In this document: piece after piece, positions 24,219-31,252 of the stretch
Layout of the letters: the number at the start of each line of letters is the position of its first letter
How positions within the stretch are numbered: the first letter of the stretch is position 1
From: Candidatus Magasanikbacteria bacterium RIFOXYC2_FULL_42_28
Lineage (GTDB): Bacteria > Patescibacteria > ABY1 > Magasanikbacterales > GWA2-37-8
Direction: 5' to 3'
Assembly (NCBI GenBank): GCA_001784435.1
Contig: MFQZ01000007.1
Span: 137 to 43,138 of the forward strand
DNA: 43,002 nt
The notes under the pieces: generated by a model
Databases searched by the model: none
The model's input: the letters and a program-made list of their open reading frames with translations, nothing else
Told to the model about the DNA's origin: nothing
Made by a program: the position numbers and the translations under genes

Positions 24219-24231
24219 TTACGCACTTCAT

Positions 24232-24272
24232 ATAGTAAAATTACCCCAACTGCGTTGGGCTAATTTTACTAT
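24232..24272 (-). terminator. Long hairpin abutting the 3' end of tRNA-Ser(CGA)
   Basis: ATAGTAAAATTA/TAATTTTACTAT (12 bp), one C-C mismatch, and CCCAAC/GTTGGG (6 bp) close a 3-nt loop. In the tRNA direction it follows one base after the discriminator and could be terminator or 3'-trailer. Confidence 0.6.
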
Positions 24273-24273
24273 G

Positions 24274-24361
24274 CGGAGAGGGTGAGATTCGAACTCACGA
24301 GGCCATTTCTGGCCTACCGCATTTCGAGTGCGGCGCAATAGACCAACTATGCGACCTCTCC
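24274..24361 (-). tRNA. tRNA-Ser(CGA)
   Basis: Acceptor GGAGAGG/CCTCTCC with G73, anticodon loop CTCGAAA (CGA) in a CGCA/TGCG stem, a long variable arm GGCC-AGAAAT-GGCC and a GTGAG/CTCAC T stem. No encoded CCA. Its own promoter lies directly upstream. Confidence 0.94.
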
Positions 24362-24381
24362 ATTTTTTATTTTATGTCTAA

Positions 24382-24410
24382 ATTCTACCCAATTTTGGCC
24401 GAAAAGTCAA
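24382..24410 (-). promoter_or_regulatory. tRNA-Ser(CGA) promoter
   Basis: TTGACT (24405-24410), a 17-bp spacer, and TAGAAT (24382-24387), about 20 bases before the tRNA. No leader ORF is present, in contrast to tRNA-Asn. Confidence 0.65.
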
Positions 24411-24443
24411 TCTTAAACTGAAAAAACGACTAAAAACAACCCG

Positions 24444-24508
24444 GGCGACCAAAGTCGCTTGACAAGGATTGGCAACCTGTGATAACATATCAATATAACT
24501 TGATATGT
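24444..24508 (+). promoter_or_regulatory. arsR promoter with ArsR-type operator
   Basis: TTGACA (24459-24464), an 18-bp spacer, and TAACAT (24483-24488). A perfect inverted repeat ACATATCAA-(6)-TTGATATGT (24485-24508) overlaps the -10 and start region, typical of ArsR-family operators. Just upstream, GCGAC-CAAA-GTCGC (24445-24458) resembles the operator in the zur promoter but with a spacer one base longer. Confidence 0.7.
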
Positions 24509-24513
24509 TTTTT

Positions 24514-24798
24514 ATGAAAAGCAAACAAAAAAATAATTTACTAAAAATTTTAAAAACCTTGGCCGACAACACTCGTTTTGACATCACCCTGCTTTTGGCG
24601 ACCGGCGAAAAATGCGTTTGTAAGATATTTGAAAAATTAAAACTTCCCCAAAACCTGGTGTCGCACCATTTGGGGATTATGCGACAAAATGGTCTGATTG
24701 TGAACCGCCGAGATGGCAAATGGGTCCATTATTCGCTTAATAAAAAATATTTGAGAGAAATACAAAAATTATTAACAAAAATCGGAAACAAAATATGA
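24514..24798 (+). CDS. ArsR-family metal/metalloid-sensing repressor
   Basis: The product is about 94 residues, with a winged helix containing LADNTRFDITLLLATGE, the Cys pair KCVCKIFEKL at the ArsR/CadC alpha-3 sensing position, and the recognition helix PQNLVSHHLGIMR. The Cys-x-Cys pattern fits binding of thiophilic ions such as As(III), Cd or Pb. The ATG at 24514 is chosen over 24505, which lies in the operator; neither has a clear ribosome binding site. It overlaps the ArsP-like permease gene (ATGA), the likely target. Confidence 0.85.
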   Translation: MKSKQKNNLLKILKTLADNTRFDITLLLATGEKCVCKIFEKLKLPQNLVSHHLGIMRQNGLIVNRRDGKWVHYSLNKKYLREIQKLLTKIGNKI

Positions 24799-25748
24799 TT
24801 CAGCAATTTGCTAATTGGTTAACATATTCACTTGGTAATCTTGACCCGGCCTCCCCGATCGGCAGTAGCGTCAATTTTTTTGTTTATGACACGATTAAAA
24901 TATATTTGTTAGTGCTATCGGTTATCACAGCCATCGCTTTTATCCGCACCTACCTGCCTCCACGCAAAATCAAAGAATTATTCGCCAAACAAAAATATGG
25001 CGCGGGTAATTTTTCAGCCGCGCTTTTGGGAGCGGTAACGCCTTTTTGCTCCTGCTCATCCATTCCGATTTTTGTCGGTTTTTTGAAAGCGGAAATACCA
25101 CTCGGAGTCGCTTTCTCTTTCATGATAACCTCGCCCTTGGTCAATGAAGTGGTTTTTGTTTTAATGGGCGGAACATTTGGCTGGAAAATCGCCACGCTTT
25201 ACGCTCTGTCCGGAATTATTTTGGGAATAATCACCGGAATGATTATGGGAAAAATGAAATTGGAAAATGAAATAATTTTAAAATTAAACGATCGCGCCGG
25301 CAAAGACTTGTCATTGGAATATTTGCCAAAAAGTTTGGAAGATAAAATTCAATATTCGTTAAAAGAAGGATTGGCCACTTTTAAAAAACTTTGGCTGGTA
25401 ATCGCTATCGGCGTAGGAATAGGCGCGGTCATTCACGGCTATGTACCAGCAGAATTTTTTAAACAATACTTAAACATCAACTCGCTCTTGGCCGTTCCTG
25501 TCGCCACTTTAATCGGCATACCAATCTATGCCAGCTGTTCCACACTCGTACCAATTGTCTTCGCGCTAACCGCCCAAGGCATCCCGCTTGGCACCGCACT
25601 GGCTTTTATGATGGCCATCGCCGCGCTCTCATTGCCGGAAGCGATTATGCTAAAAAAAGTTATGACCATGAAACTGCTGGTAATGTTCTTCGGCACCGTG
25701 GCGGTCGGTATTATGATAATCGGATATTTATTTAATTTTTTGAATTAA
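24795..25748 (+). CDS. ArsP/YraQ-family permease (DUF318 type)
   Basis: The 317-residue membrane protein has about eight to ten helices and two repeats, each with the family signature. These are VTPFCSCSSIPIFVGFLKAEIPLG with ITSPLVNEVV in the first half, and IPIYASCSTLVPIV with GIPLGTALAFMMA in the second. ArsP members export trivalent organoarsenicals, while related permeases have unknown substrates. Coupling to an ArsR repressor with a Cys pair supports metalloid efflux. An AT-rich stretch and the tRNA-derived repeats follow. Confidence 0.88.
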   Translation: MIQQFANWLTYSLGNLDPASPIGSSVNFFVYDTIKIYLLVLSVITAIAFIRTYLPPRKIKELFAKQKYGAGNFSAALLGAVTPFCSCSSIPIFVGFLKAEIPLGVAFSFMITSPLVNEVVFVLMGGTFGWKIATLYALSGIILGIITGMIMGKMKLENEIILKLNDRAGKDLSLEYLPKSLEDKIQYSLKEGLATFKKLWLVIAIGVGIGAVIHGYVPAEFFKQYLNINSLLAVPVATLIGIPIYASCSTLVPIVFALTAQGIPLGTALAFMMAIAALSLPEAIMLKKVMTMKLLVMFFGTVAVGIMIIGYLFNFLN

Positions 25749-25772
25749 AAATCTTCCGAATGATTCTATGAC

Positions 25773-25895
25773 GCGGAGAGGATGAGCGCTTCGCTATTCG
25801 AAGTCGCTTCGCTCTCACGAAAACCTTCGGGTTTTCATGAGCTTTCCTCGACAAGAGAAAACTCCCGTTTTCTCCCTTTCCCATTCGAATCTCAT
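25773..25895 (-). repeat. tRNA-Ser 3' fragment split by a 96-bp palindromic element
   Basis: Bases 25773-25786 are a tRNA-Ser 3' end (acceptor and T-stem strand), and 25883-25895 resume with ATTCGAATCTCAT from the T loop. Between them a 96-bp element begins CGCTTCGCTATTCGAAGTCG and contains CGAAAACC/GGTTTTC and GAAAACTCC/GTTTTC hairpin arms. A longer relative lies at 41869-42022 in a tRNA-Asn-like fragment at the same T-stem/T-loop junction. Confidence 0.7.
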
Positions 25896-25897
25896 AC

Positions 25898-25919
25898 GCG
25901 AGCCAAACTATTAGCTCGC
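25898..25919 (-). repeat. Hairpin abutting a tRNA-Ser-like 3' end
   Basis: GCGAGC and GCTCGC pair around a 10-nt loop, ending next to the 3' end of the tRNA-Ser pseudogene at 25921. There is no T-run, so it is not a standard terminator. Confidence 0.5.
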
Positions 25920-25920
25920 T

Positions 25921-26019
25921 CCGCGGTGAGGGTGAGATTCGAACTCACGGTACCTTGCGGTACGACAGTTTTTCACCCTGCGGGTGACCACCCGAAGGGT
26001 GGCAAGACTGCTGCCTTTC
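25921..26019 (-). pseudogene. tRNA-Ser(TGA) pseudogene with palindromes in the anticodon loop
   Basis: Variable arm, T arm and anticodon stem match the intact tRNA-Ser(TGA) downstream on the plus coordinate. The anticodon loop, however, carries a 29-bp insertion (25974-26002) made of two palindromes, CACCC-TGC-GGGTG and CCACCC-GAA-GGGTGG. The D arm and 5' acceptor strand are lost, and the 3' acceptor is altered. A further palindrome CCGCC-TCG-GGCGG lies at 26034-26046. Confidence 0.8.
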
Positions 26020-26074
26020 AGCCCAAGGATGACCCGCCTCGGGCGGAAAACCATCTATATAAATTAATCCTGAG

Positions 26075-26159
26075 CGGAGAGGGTGAGATTCGAACTCACG
26101 GTACCTTGCGGTACGACAGTTTTCAAGACTGTTGCCTTAAACCACTCGGCCACCTCTCC
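26075..26159 (-). tRNA. tRNA-Ser(TGA)
   Basis: Acceptor GGAGAGG/CCTCTCC with G73, anticodon stem ACAGT/ACTGT around CTTGAAA (TGA), a long variable arm GTACC-GCAA-GGTAC and GTGAG/CTCAC T stem. No encoded CCA. It is intact, unlike the neighbouring copies. Confidence 0.95.
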
Positions 26160-26174
26160 ATATTTGCAAAGGGG

Positions 26175-26203
26175 ATTTTACTACAAAACCTTAAAAAAAT
26201 CAA
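26175..26203 (-). promoter_or_regulatory. tRNA-Ser(TGA) promoter
   Basis: TTGATT (26198-26203), a 17-bp spacer and TAAAAT (26175-26180), 15 bases before the tRNA. It begins within the intergenic gap just after the TrmB gene. Confidence 0.6.
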
Positions 26204-26207
26204 CTAT

Positions 26208-26957
26208 TTAATCCCTGCGCTTAGCCACGCGCGTTATCTGCCACAATGTTTCAAATAAATTATTTTGCGTAGCGAAAAACTCCTGCGATTCAATTATCAT
26301 CCCAAAATTTTCCTGTTGCGTGCCAATCAAACCAACTTTATTATCATACAAATAAATCGTCATGGGAAAAACCATCCCCTCCGGCGCGTAATGCAACTCG
26401 CGATTTTCGCTCTTGCTAAACGGCCAGGACTCTTCCACTTCTTTGACGGCCGAACGAATAACTTCTAATTTTATTCCCGCCCCGATACGGCGCTTCACAT
26501 AATCATCCATATATTTTTTGCCGGGCATTTCATATAAATCACGCATCGATAAAATTCCGCGCAATAATTTATTTTTTACGGTCAAAGTATCTTCAAAAAC
26601 TGTCTTCACCCCTTCCACTCCTTCATAAAATTTCACTTTTGGCTTGTCACCCACCAAATTAGTAAGTAAATCCAATTCCGGCAAAATTTTTTCCAACCGG
26701 CGTTCTTTTTCTTGTATCAATACTTTTAATTTTGTTGGCGACTCGGCGGTATAAATCCGCGTTCTAACTTTTGTCATAAAAGAAATCAAACCCAAACCAA
26801 CTAACTGCTGTAAAATTTCGTGAGTGGTGGTGCGCGGCAACTGGGCGCGCTTGGCAATATCGGCAGCCGTGGCCGGGCCTGCTTCCAAAGCGGACAAATA
26901 AACCACACCTTTATTTCTAGGCAAACCCAAATCCTTTAAGACAGATTCAATTGACAT
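26208..26957 (-). CDS. TrmB-family transcriptional regulator
   Basis: The 249-residue protein has an N-terminal winged helix (LKDLGLPRNKGVVYLSALEA, TAADIAKRAQLPRTTTHEIL), a coiled linker (residues 75-100) and a C-terminal phospholipase D-like effector domain, as in TrmB-type regulators. These sense sugars in archaea; bacterial members are mostly uncharacterised. A palindrome overlapping its transcription start suggests autoregulation. The divergent radical SAM gene is the other candidate target. Confidence 0.85.
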   Translation of the reverse strand: MSIESVLKDLGLPRNKGVVYLSALEAGPATAADIAKRAQLPRTTTHEILQQLVGLGLISFMTKVRTRIYTAESPTKLKVLIQEKERRLEKILPELDLLTNLVGDKPKVKFYEGVEGVKTVFEDTLTVKNKLLRGILSMRDLYEMPGKKYMDDYVKRRIGAGIKLEVIRSAVKEVEESWPFSKSENRELHYAPEGMVFPMTIYLYDNKVGLIGTQQENFGMIIESQEFFATQNNLFETLWQITRVAKRRD

Positions 26958-26978
26958 ATTTTATTAATTATTAGAAGT

Positions 26979-27034
26979 TTGTCGGCTATTTCCGACAACA
27001 AATATAGTATAACATATTGGCTAAAATAAGTCAA
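26979..27034 (-). promoter_or_regulatory. trmB promoter and operator
   Basis: TTGACT (27029-27034), a 17-bp spacer ending TGT, and TATACT (27006-27011) form an extended -10 promoter. Directly downstream is the inverted repeat TTGTCGG-(6)-CCGACAA (26979-26998), placed to block transcription initiation. Confidence 0.7.
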
Positions 27035-27081
27035 ATTTATTAAAATACGGTGTAAAATTTTATAATTATTAACGGATAATA

Positions 27082-27137
27082 TTGACGAATGTAAAGAAAA
27101 GTGATAAAATGACATGTTTAGAATAAGAAACTAAACA
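27082..27137 (+). promoter_or_regulatory. Radical SAM gene promoter and 5' hairpin
   Basis: TTGACG (27082-27087), a 17-bp spacer, and TAAAAT (27105-27110). The first transcribed bases can form TGTTTAG/CTAAACA (27115-27137), a 7-bp stem that might be an operator or an mRNA-stabilising hairpin. Confidence 0.6.
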
Positions 27138-27177
27138 CTTGTTCTTTTCAACCAACAACTAACAACAGGAGGCCAAA

Positions 27178-28185
27178 ATGGCTATGTTCAAATCACCTAC
27201 TGTGATGGTCGGATCGCCAGAGTATCATGAATTGACTGGGGTCAAAAGTGATCTGATCTACTTAATGATGAATTTCCCAACCTCATGTTCGTTGCGCTGT
27301 CGGAAATGCGCACTCGCTGGAAAAGGTCGCGAAATGGGTGAGACACTCTCTGGGGAAGAGCGTGTGATGATCATCAAGAAGGCAGTGGAGGCAGGTTGTC
27401 GAACGATGGCCGTGATCGGAGAGGGAGAGCCCACCGAAAACTTCGGCGTCATGGCCGAAGGGATCAACGCGGCTCACGAAGCGGGGATGACAACCATCAT
27501 GTTCACTACGGGCATCGCGCTTGATCGTGAACAGGCAAATTTCTACTGCGACCACGGTGTATCACTATACATCTCGCTGGATTCTCTCCAGCCCCGGGTG
27601 TACCAATACCTCACCGGCAACGGCAACCTCGATCGCGTGCTCACCAACCTCACTGTTCTACGGGCGGTGTATGCCGCTCACCCCTCCCAGCCCATTGCCG
27701 GTAGACGGTTGGTCCGACTCGGAATCAATACGACCGTGTCCGAGAAAAACATCACCGAACTTCCCGCGATTCGCGCCTTTGCCAACGAGGACATACAAGT
27801 CGTCGTTAATCCGCCCATGCGGCGGGGACGACTGACGGGGACAAAGCAGTGGAATCGATTCGTGGCTGACAATGACGAGCAGGAGCGACTCACCGAAGCG
27901 GCGCGAATGGCGAGCGACACTGGCGGCCACACGTCCGTGGCCAATGGTGTTTGTAGTTATTTCGCGCACGGGGTGAGCGTGGACGTAGATGGAGCGTTCG
28001 TCACCTGCGGCTACGCGGGCGAGACGGGGGCCAAGCTCCCGAACGCCACCACGGCCACGGCCGACTACTTCCGCGCGGTCAACGCTCGGATTCGTGCGAC
28101 CTACACCGCCCTCACCGACTACCTCGGCCACGCGCCGTCGTGTCCGGTGCGCGACGGATACGACGACCTCGTCCGCCTCCTGTGA
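27178..28185 (+). CDS. Radical SAM protein with SPASM/Twitch-like C terminus, foreign composition
   Basis: The 335-residue protein has the cluster motif CSLRCRKC (Cys37, Cys41, Cys44), a GEGEPTE variant of the SAM-binding GGEP motif, and SLDSLQPRVYQYLTG. The C terminus contains NGVCSYFAHG, DVDGAFVTCGYAG and APSCPVRDG, cysteines arranged like an auxiliary-cluster Twitch/SPASM region. The substrate is not recognisable and no precursor peptide gene is seen nearby. Codon use is strikingly GC-rich at third positions compared with every neighbour, and it has an unusually strong AGGAGG ribosome binding site, so recent transfer is likely. It is divergent from the TrmB regulator. Confidence 0.85.
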   Translation: MAMFKSPTVMVGSPEYHELTGVKSDLIYLMMNFPTSCSLRCRKCALAGKGREMGETLSGEERVMIIKKAVEAGCRTMAVIGEGEPTENFGVMAEGINAAHEAGMTTIMFTTGIALDREQANFYCDHGVSLYISLDSLQPRVYQYLTGNGNLDRVLTNLTVLRAVYAAHPSQPIAGRRLVRLGINTTVSEKNITELPAIRAFANEDIQVVVNPPMRRGRLTGTKQWNRFVADNDEQERLTEAARMASDTGGHTSVANGVCSYFAHGVSVDVDGAFVTCGYAGETGAKLPNATTATADYFRAVNARIRATYTALTDYLGHAPSCPVRDGYDDLVRLL

Positions 28186-28242
28186 GTTGTAAGTGCGCCC
28201 GACACTTTCCAAACGGGCATCTCACCTTGTGCACAAACGAGA

Positions 28243-28276
28243 CAAAAAACCGAACCAGCAATGGAACGGTTTTTTG
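28243..28276 (+). terminator. Terminator of the radical SAM gene
   Basis: CAAAAAACCG and CGGTTTTTTG form the arms, with a T-run on the plus strand and an A-run on the other side, so it may also act for minus-strand transcripts. Confidence 0.75.
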
Positions 28277-28286
28277 TTTGCCACGC

Positions 28287-28323
28287 AACCACCCCCTCGC
28301 CCCCTCCTTAAAAAGGAGGGGGG
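28287..28323. repeat. CCCCCTCC palindromic repeat, intergenic copy
   Basis: AACCACCCCCTCG is followed by CCCCCTCCTT-AAA-AAGGAGGGGG. A nearly identical copy is embedded in-frame in the neighbouring lamin-tail gene at 29095-29130. Confidence 0.75.
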
Positions 28324-28335
28324 ATAACAGTAAAA

Positions 28336-31227
28336 TTACATCTTAAAAAATTTCTTTAAAACTACCACAACTTTCTCTCGCTCCCGCAACACCCAACCCA
28401 AACCAATCGCTCCCACCGCACCCAAAACCATATAAATATACGACTTCCCACCACTACTCGCTGTAATTTTCACCCCTTTTACCTCTGGTGCCACACCAAC
28501 CACCTTAATATCATCCGAACCGCGCGGCCAAATTTGAAAATCACCTTTGACATTTTCCAACACTCCAACTATTTCCACTTTATCACCCTCTTTAATTAAT
28601 GCCTTGTCAATTTTCGCGCCGGTTTTTAAAAATATCATTACCTCGCCCGCGCCATTGTCGACATACATATAATTGGATTTTATTTCGGTAATGTCGCCGG
28701 TAATTTTGACTAAACCGCCGAACAAACTTTCGTCTAATTCGTCCAAACCAATTTCAATCGGCATAATTATTTTATCCGCACTGATAACTTTAATATCTTT
28801 CGCACTTCCAGCTCGCACGCGTTTTTGTCCGCTGGCTTCGGATGTCAAACCCGATACTTCTATTTCATCACCCACTTTCAATTCGGGAAAATCTTTTTTA
28901 TTTTGGTAAATTTGAATACCGCCACCCTCGGGAGCGGAAATATAAAAATACTGGCTCCCAAAAATTCCAGGTAATGCCAAGACCACGCCCCGAACTTTTA
29001 CTTTAGCATCTTTGGGTTTGGCGCGGGCGTCGGTTATTGAGTTAGGGGCGAAATAGGCGGCGGTTTTTGCTGTTTTGGTAACGCTGGCGATTTTAACCAC
29101 CCCCTCGCCCCCTCCTTGTAAAGGAGGGGGAAATGACGCGATCACGCCCGGTGAGGGTGCCACCCACTGCCAAATATTTTTTCCTAAACTAAAACTTTTT
29201 CCGGAAATTGCTTTGTCGTATTTTATAAAATCAACTGTGTCACCCGCGGGTGTTAACAAACTTACTTTGCCACCACTATTATTTAACGCAATTTTTGTAG
29301 CCGCGCGATAAAATACCAACGACGTTTGCGGTGCAATATTTGTTTTAACGGGAATTTCAAAAGATTTCGTATCAACCCGCAAAATCCAATTAGCCAAACT
29401 AACCGTCGACGAACCAAAATTAAACAATTCAACATATTCTGTGTCATCGGTTCCGTCCGGATTTGGTAAAATTTCCGTAATACCAACTAACGCATTTTGG
29501 ACAGATAAACCAACGCCAATTTTTACTGATAATTTTTTCATACCACTTGTGCCGGCCGTACTACTGGCGTTTAAAACAACTTCAAAAATTCCCGAGGTGG
29601 TAAATTTATATTCCGCCGTTGGCCCGACAAATTCCGTCCCACTCGCAAATTTCCATAAATAATTTAACTGCCCACCGCGCGGATCAACTGAACCGACAGC
29701 GGAAAATTTCAAAACTTCATCCGGCTCACCAGAATCCGGCGCGACAATTTTCCAAATTATGCCAACGGCATCTTGCTCTTCAATAATATTTTTCGCGCCC
29801 GGAGTCAAAATTGTGCTCCAAAACCAGCCGTTCACGGTACGGTTATAACCGGCATTAGTTTGCGCGCTTTCATACGAAATTTTATCCGCCTCGCGCCCCC
29901 ACGCGTCCGTGAGAACCACACTTTCCGGCGTGGTATTATTCAAAGCGATTCCGGTGTCAGGTCGTTTTAAAATTAAATACCCGCCCGCCGGAATATTGCT
30001 GGATAAACTAAAACTTTTTTCATTATCTTTAATTTTCCACCCGCCCAAATCCACCGCGCTCGTACCAAAATTATACAGCTCAATAAATTCATCATCGTTG
30101 TCGGATCCGGCCGGATCGGGAAAAATTTCGTTTAGCAAAATTGTGGTGGTGGCCGGAGCGGTAGAAGTGGGCGCGACTGCCGGTGGCGGAGCATAAGACG
30201 AACCACCACCTCCGCCAGCTGGTGGCGGTGGCGTCGGCCGAGCGACAATATTATTAGCTCCACCCAAAGTAATCGCGATCGTAATTTGCCAACTGCCCGC
30301 GCCATCAACCGAACGCGCTACACTTTCAGCATCACTCGGTACATTTGAACCAGAGTATTCAACTTGATCAACTTCCTCGCCCAATGGATTTTTTAAAATA
30401 ACTGTATCACCCGGATTGTTCAATAAGCTGCGTGTTCCCAAATCAACTACTAAATAACCATTACCAACGATAATTCCAAAAATACCAACTTCCGGTTTAC
30501 AATATTGGGTAGAAGTAGCATGGATTGTCGATGTCAAATGGCTATCGCAAATAAATCCTCCTGATAAATCATAGGTCGTGGTAGATAAATTATATAATTC
30601 CACTTTTTCATTGACGTTATCTGGTGGCGCAGAAAAAATTTCATTTAATTTTAAATTTTGCCAAAAAGAATAATCAACAAGTATTAAATCTAACGTCGTC
30701 GTTGGTGTCGATGTTGATGATTCAATTACTGTATCTGTCGTTGTAGTAACAGTTGTAGTTGAAATATTTGTAGTCGTAACAAACGAATCATACACATGCG
30801 TACACCAGCTTGACCTCGGCCCATAAGAATAGCAATCAAATATATTTTCAAATAAATACACATCACTTGAAGAACATTTTTTACCCGTACTTGCCGGACT
30901 CAACAATAGACAGTCGCCACTACTATCAGAATTTAAACGATCGCCCAAACCAATGATTACCTCCCCCATTGATTCGATAGTCGTTGACACTGGACTAGTA
31001 TCAATCACGCTAGTCGCATCAAAAAAATCCAACCCACTAATATCCACGCACTGCGCGCTTACATTACGCAAAGTAGCCCAATCTAAAATTGTCGAAGAGT
31101 ACGACACTTCACCAAACTCCAAATCACCTACTTGAGCGGGATTACACACCTCTGCCCCCGCCGGCAAAATTTGCCAAAATAAAAAACCGATTAAAAAACC
31201 GGTTACCAAAAAAATCCTCCTATACAT
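28336..31227 (-). CDS. Large surface protein with lamin-tail domains, PKD-like and OB-fold-like regions
   Basis: The 963-residue protein has a signal peptide (residues 1-25), a Cys-containing N domain and a Thr-rich linker (about 155-185). Three lamin-tail domains follow, recognisable by LNEIFSAPPDNVNEKVELYN, LNEIFPDPAGSDNDDEFIEL and ITEILPNPDGTDDTEYVELF. A Pro/Gly linker separates the first two, a PKD-like domain (KFSAVGSVDPRGGQLNYLWKF) precedes the third, and an OB-fold-like region starts near residue 735. A C-terminal membrane helix with a basic tail completes it, suggesting cell-surface anchoring. Such proteins are common in Patescibacteria and may bind DNA or cell surfaces. A palindromic repeat is translated within it. 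Confidence 0.88.
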   Translation of the reverse strand: MYRRIFLVTGFLIGFLFWQILPAGAEVCNPAQVGDLEFGEVSYSSTILDWATLRNVSAQCVDISGLDFFDATSVIDTSPVSTTIESMGEVIIGLGDRLNSDSSGDCLLLSPASTGKKCSSSDVYLFENIFDCYSYGPRSSWCTHVYDSFVTTTNISTTTVTTTTDTVIESSTSTPTTTLDLILVDYSFWQNLKLNEIFSAPPDNVNEKVELYNLSTTTYDLSGGFICDSHLTSTIHATSTQYCKPEVGIFGIIVGNGYLVVDLGTRSLLNNPGDTVILKNPLGEEVDQVEYSGSNVPSDAESVARSVDGAGSWQITIAITLGGANNIVARPTPPPPAGGGGGSSYAPPPAVAPTSTAPATTTILLNEIFPDPAGSDNDDEFIELYNFGTSAVDLGGWKIKDNEKSFSLSSNIPAGGYLILKRPDTGIALNNTTPESVVLTDAWGREADKISYESAQTNAGYNRTVNGWFWSTILTPGAKNIIEEQDAVGIIWKIVAPDSGEPDEVLKFSAVGSVDPRGGQLNYLWKFASGTEFVGPTAEYKFTTSGIFEVVLNASSTAGTSGMKKLSVKIGVGLSVQNALVGITEILPNPDGTDDTEYVELFNFGSSTVSLANWILRVDTKSFEIPVKTNIAPQTSLVFYRAATKIALNNSGGKVSLLTPAGDTVDFIKYDKAISGKSFSLGKNIWQWVAPSPGVIASFPPPLQGGGEGVVKIASVTKTAKTAAYFAPNSITDARAKPKDAKVKVRGVVLALPGIFGSQYFYISAPEGGGIQIYQNKKDFPELKVGDEIEVSGLTSEASGQKRVRAGSAKDIKVISADKIIMPIEIGLDELDESLFGGLVKITGDITEIKSNYMYVDNGAGEVMIFLKTGAKIDKALIKEGDKVEIVGVLENVKGDFQIWPRGSDDIKVVGVAPEVKGVKITASSGGKSYIYMVLGAVGAIGLGWVLREREKVVVVLKKFFKM
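29095..29130. repeat. CCCCCTCC palindromic repeat inside a coding region
   Basis: This is the second copy of the repeat at 28287-28323. It is in frame in the lamin-tail gene and encodes the residues SFPPPLQGGGEGVV on the minus strand, located in a linker between domains. Confidence 0.8.
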
Positions 31228-31252
31228 ATTCCCTCCTTGTTAAAAATAAAAT

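Noticed and set aside
24087..24231. N-terminal extension of the class IV aminotransferase
   Set aside because: The added residues are a translation of tRNA-Ser debris and the 32-bp insert; the family N terminus starts at the ATG at 24159.
24163..24289. A genuine integrated mobile element between tRNA-Ser att-like repeats
   Set aside because: Only 93 bp lie between the direct repeats and no integrase is in the window; kept only as a hypothesis for non-autonomous elements.
25782..26258. 158-codon plus-strand ORF
   Set aside because: It translates tRNA-Ser(TGA), its pseudogene and repeat elements in antisense; the reading frame has no protein-like features.
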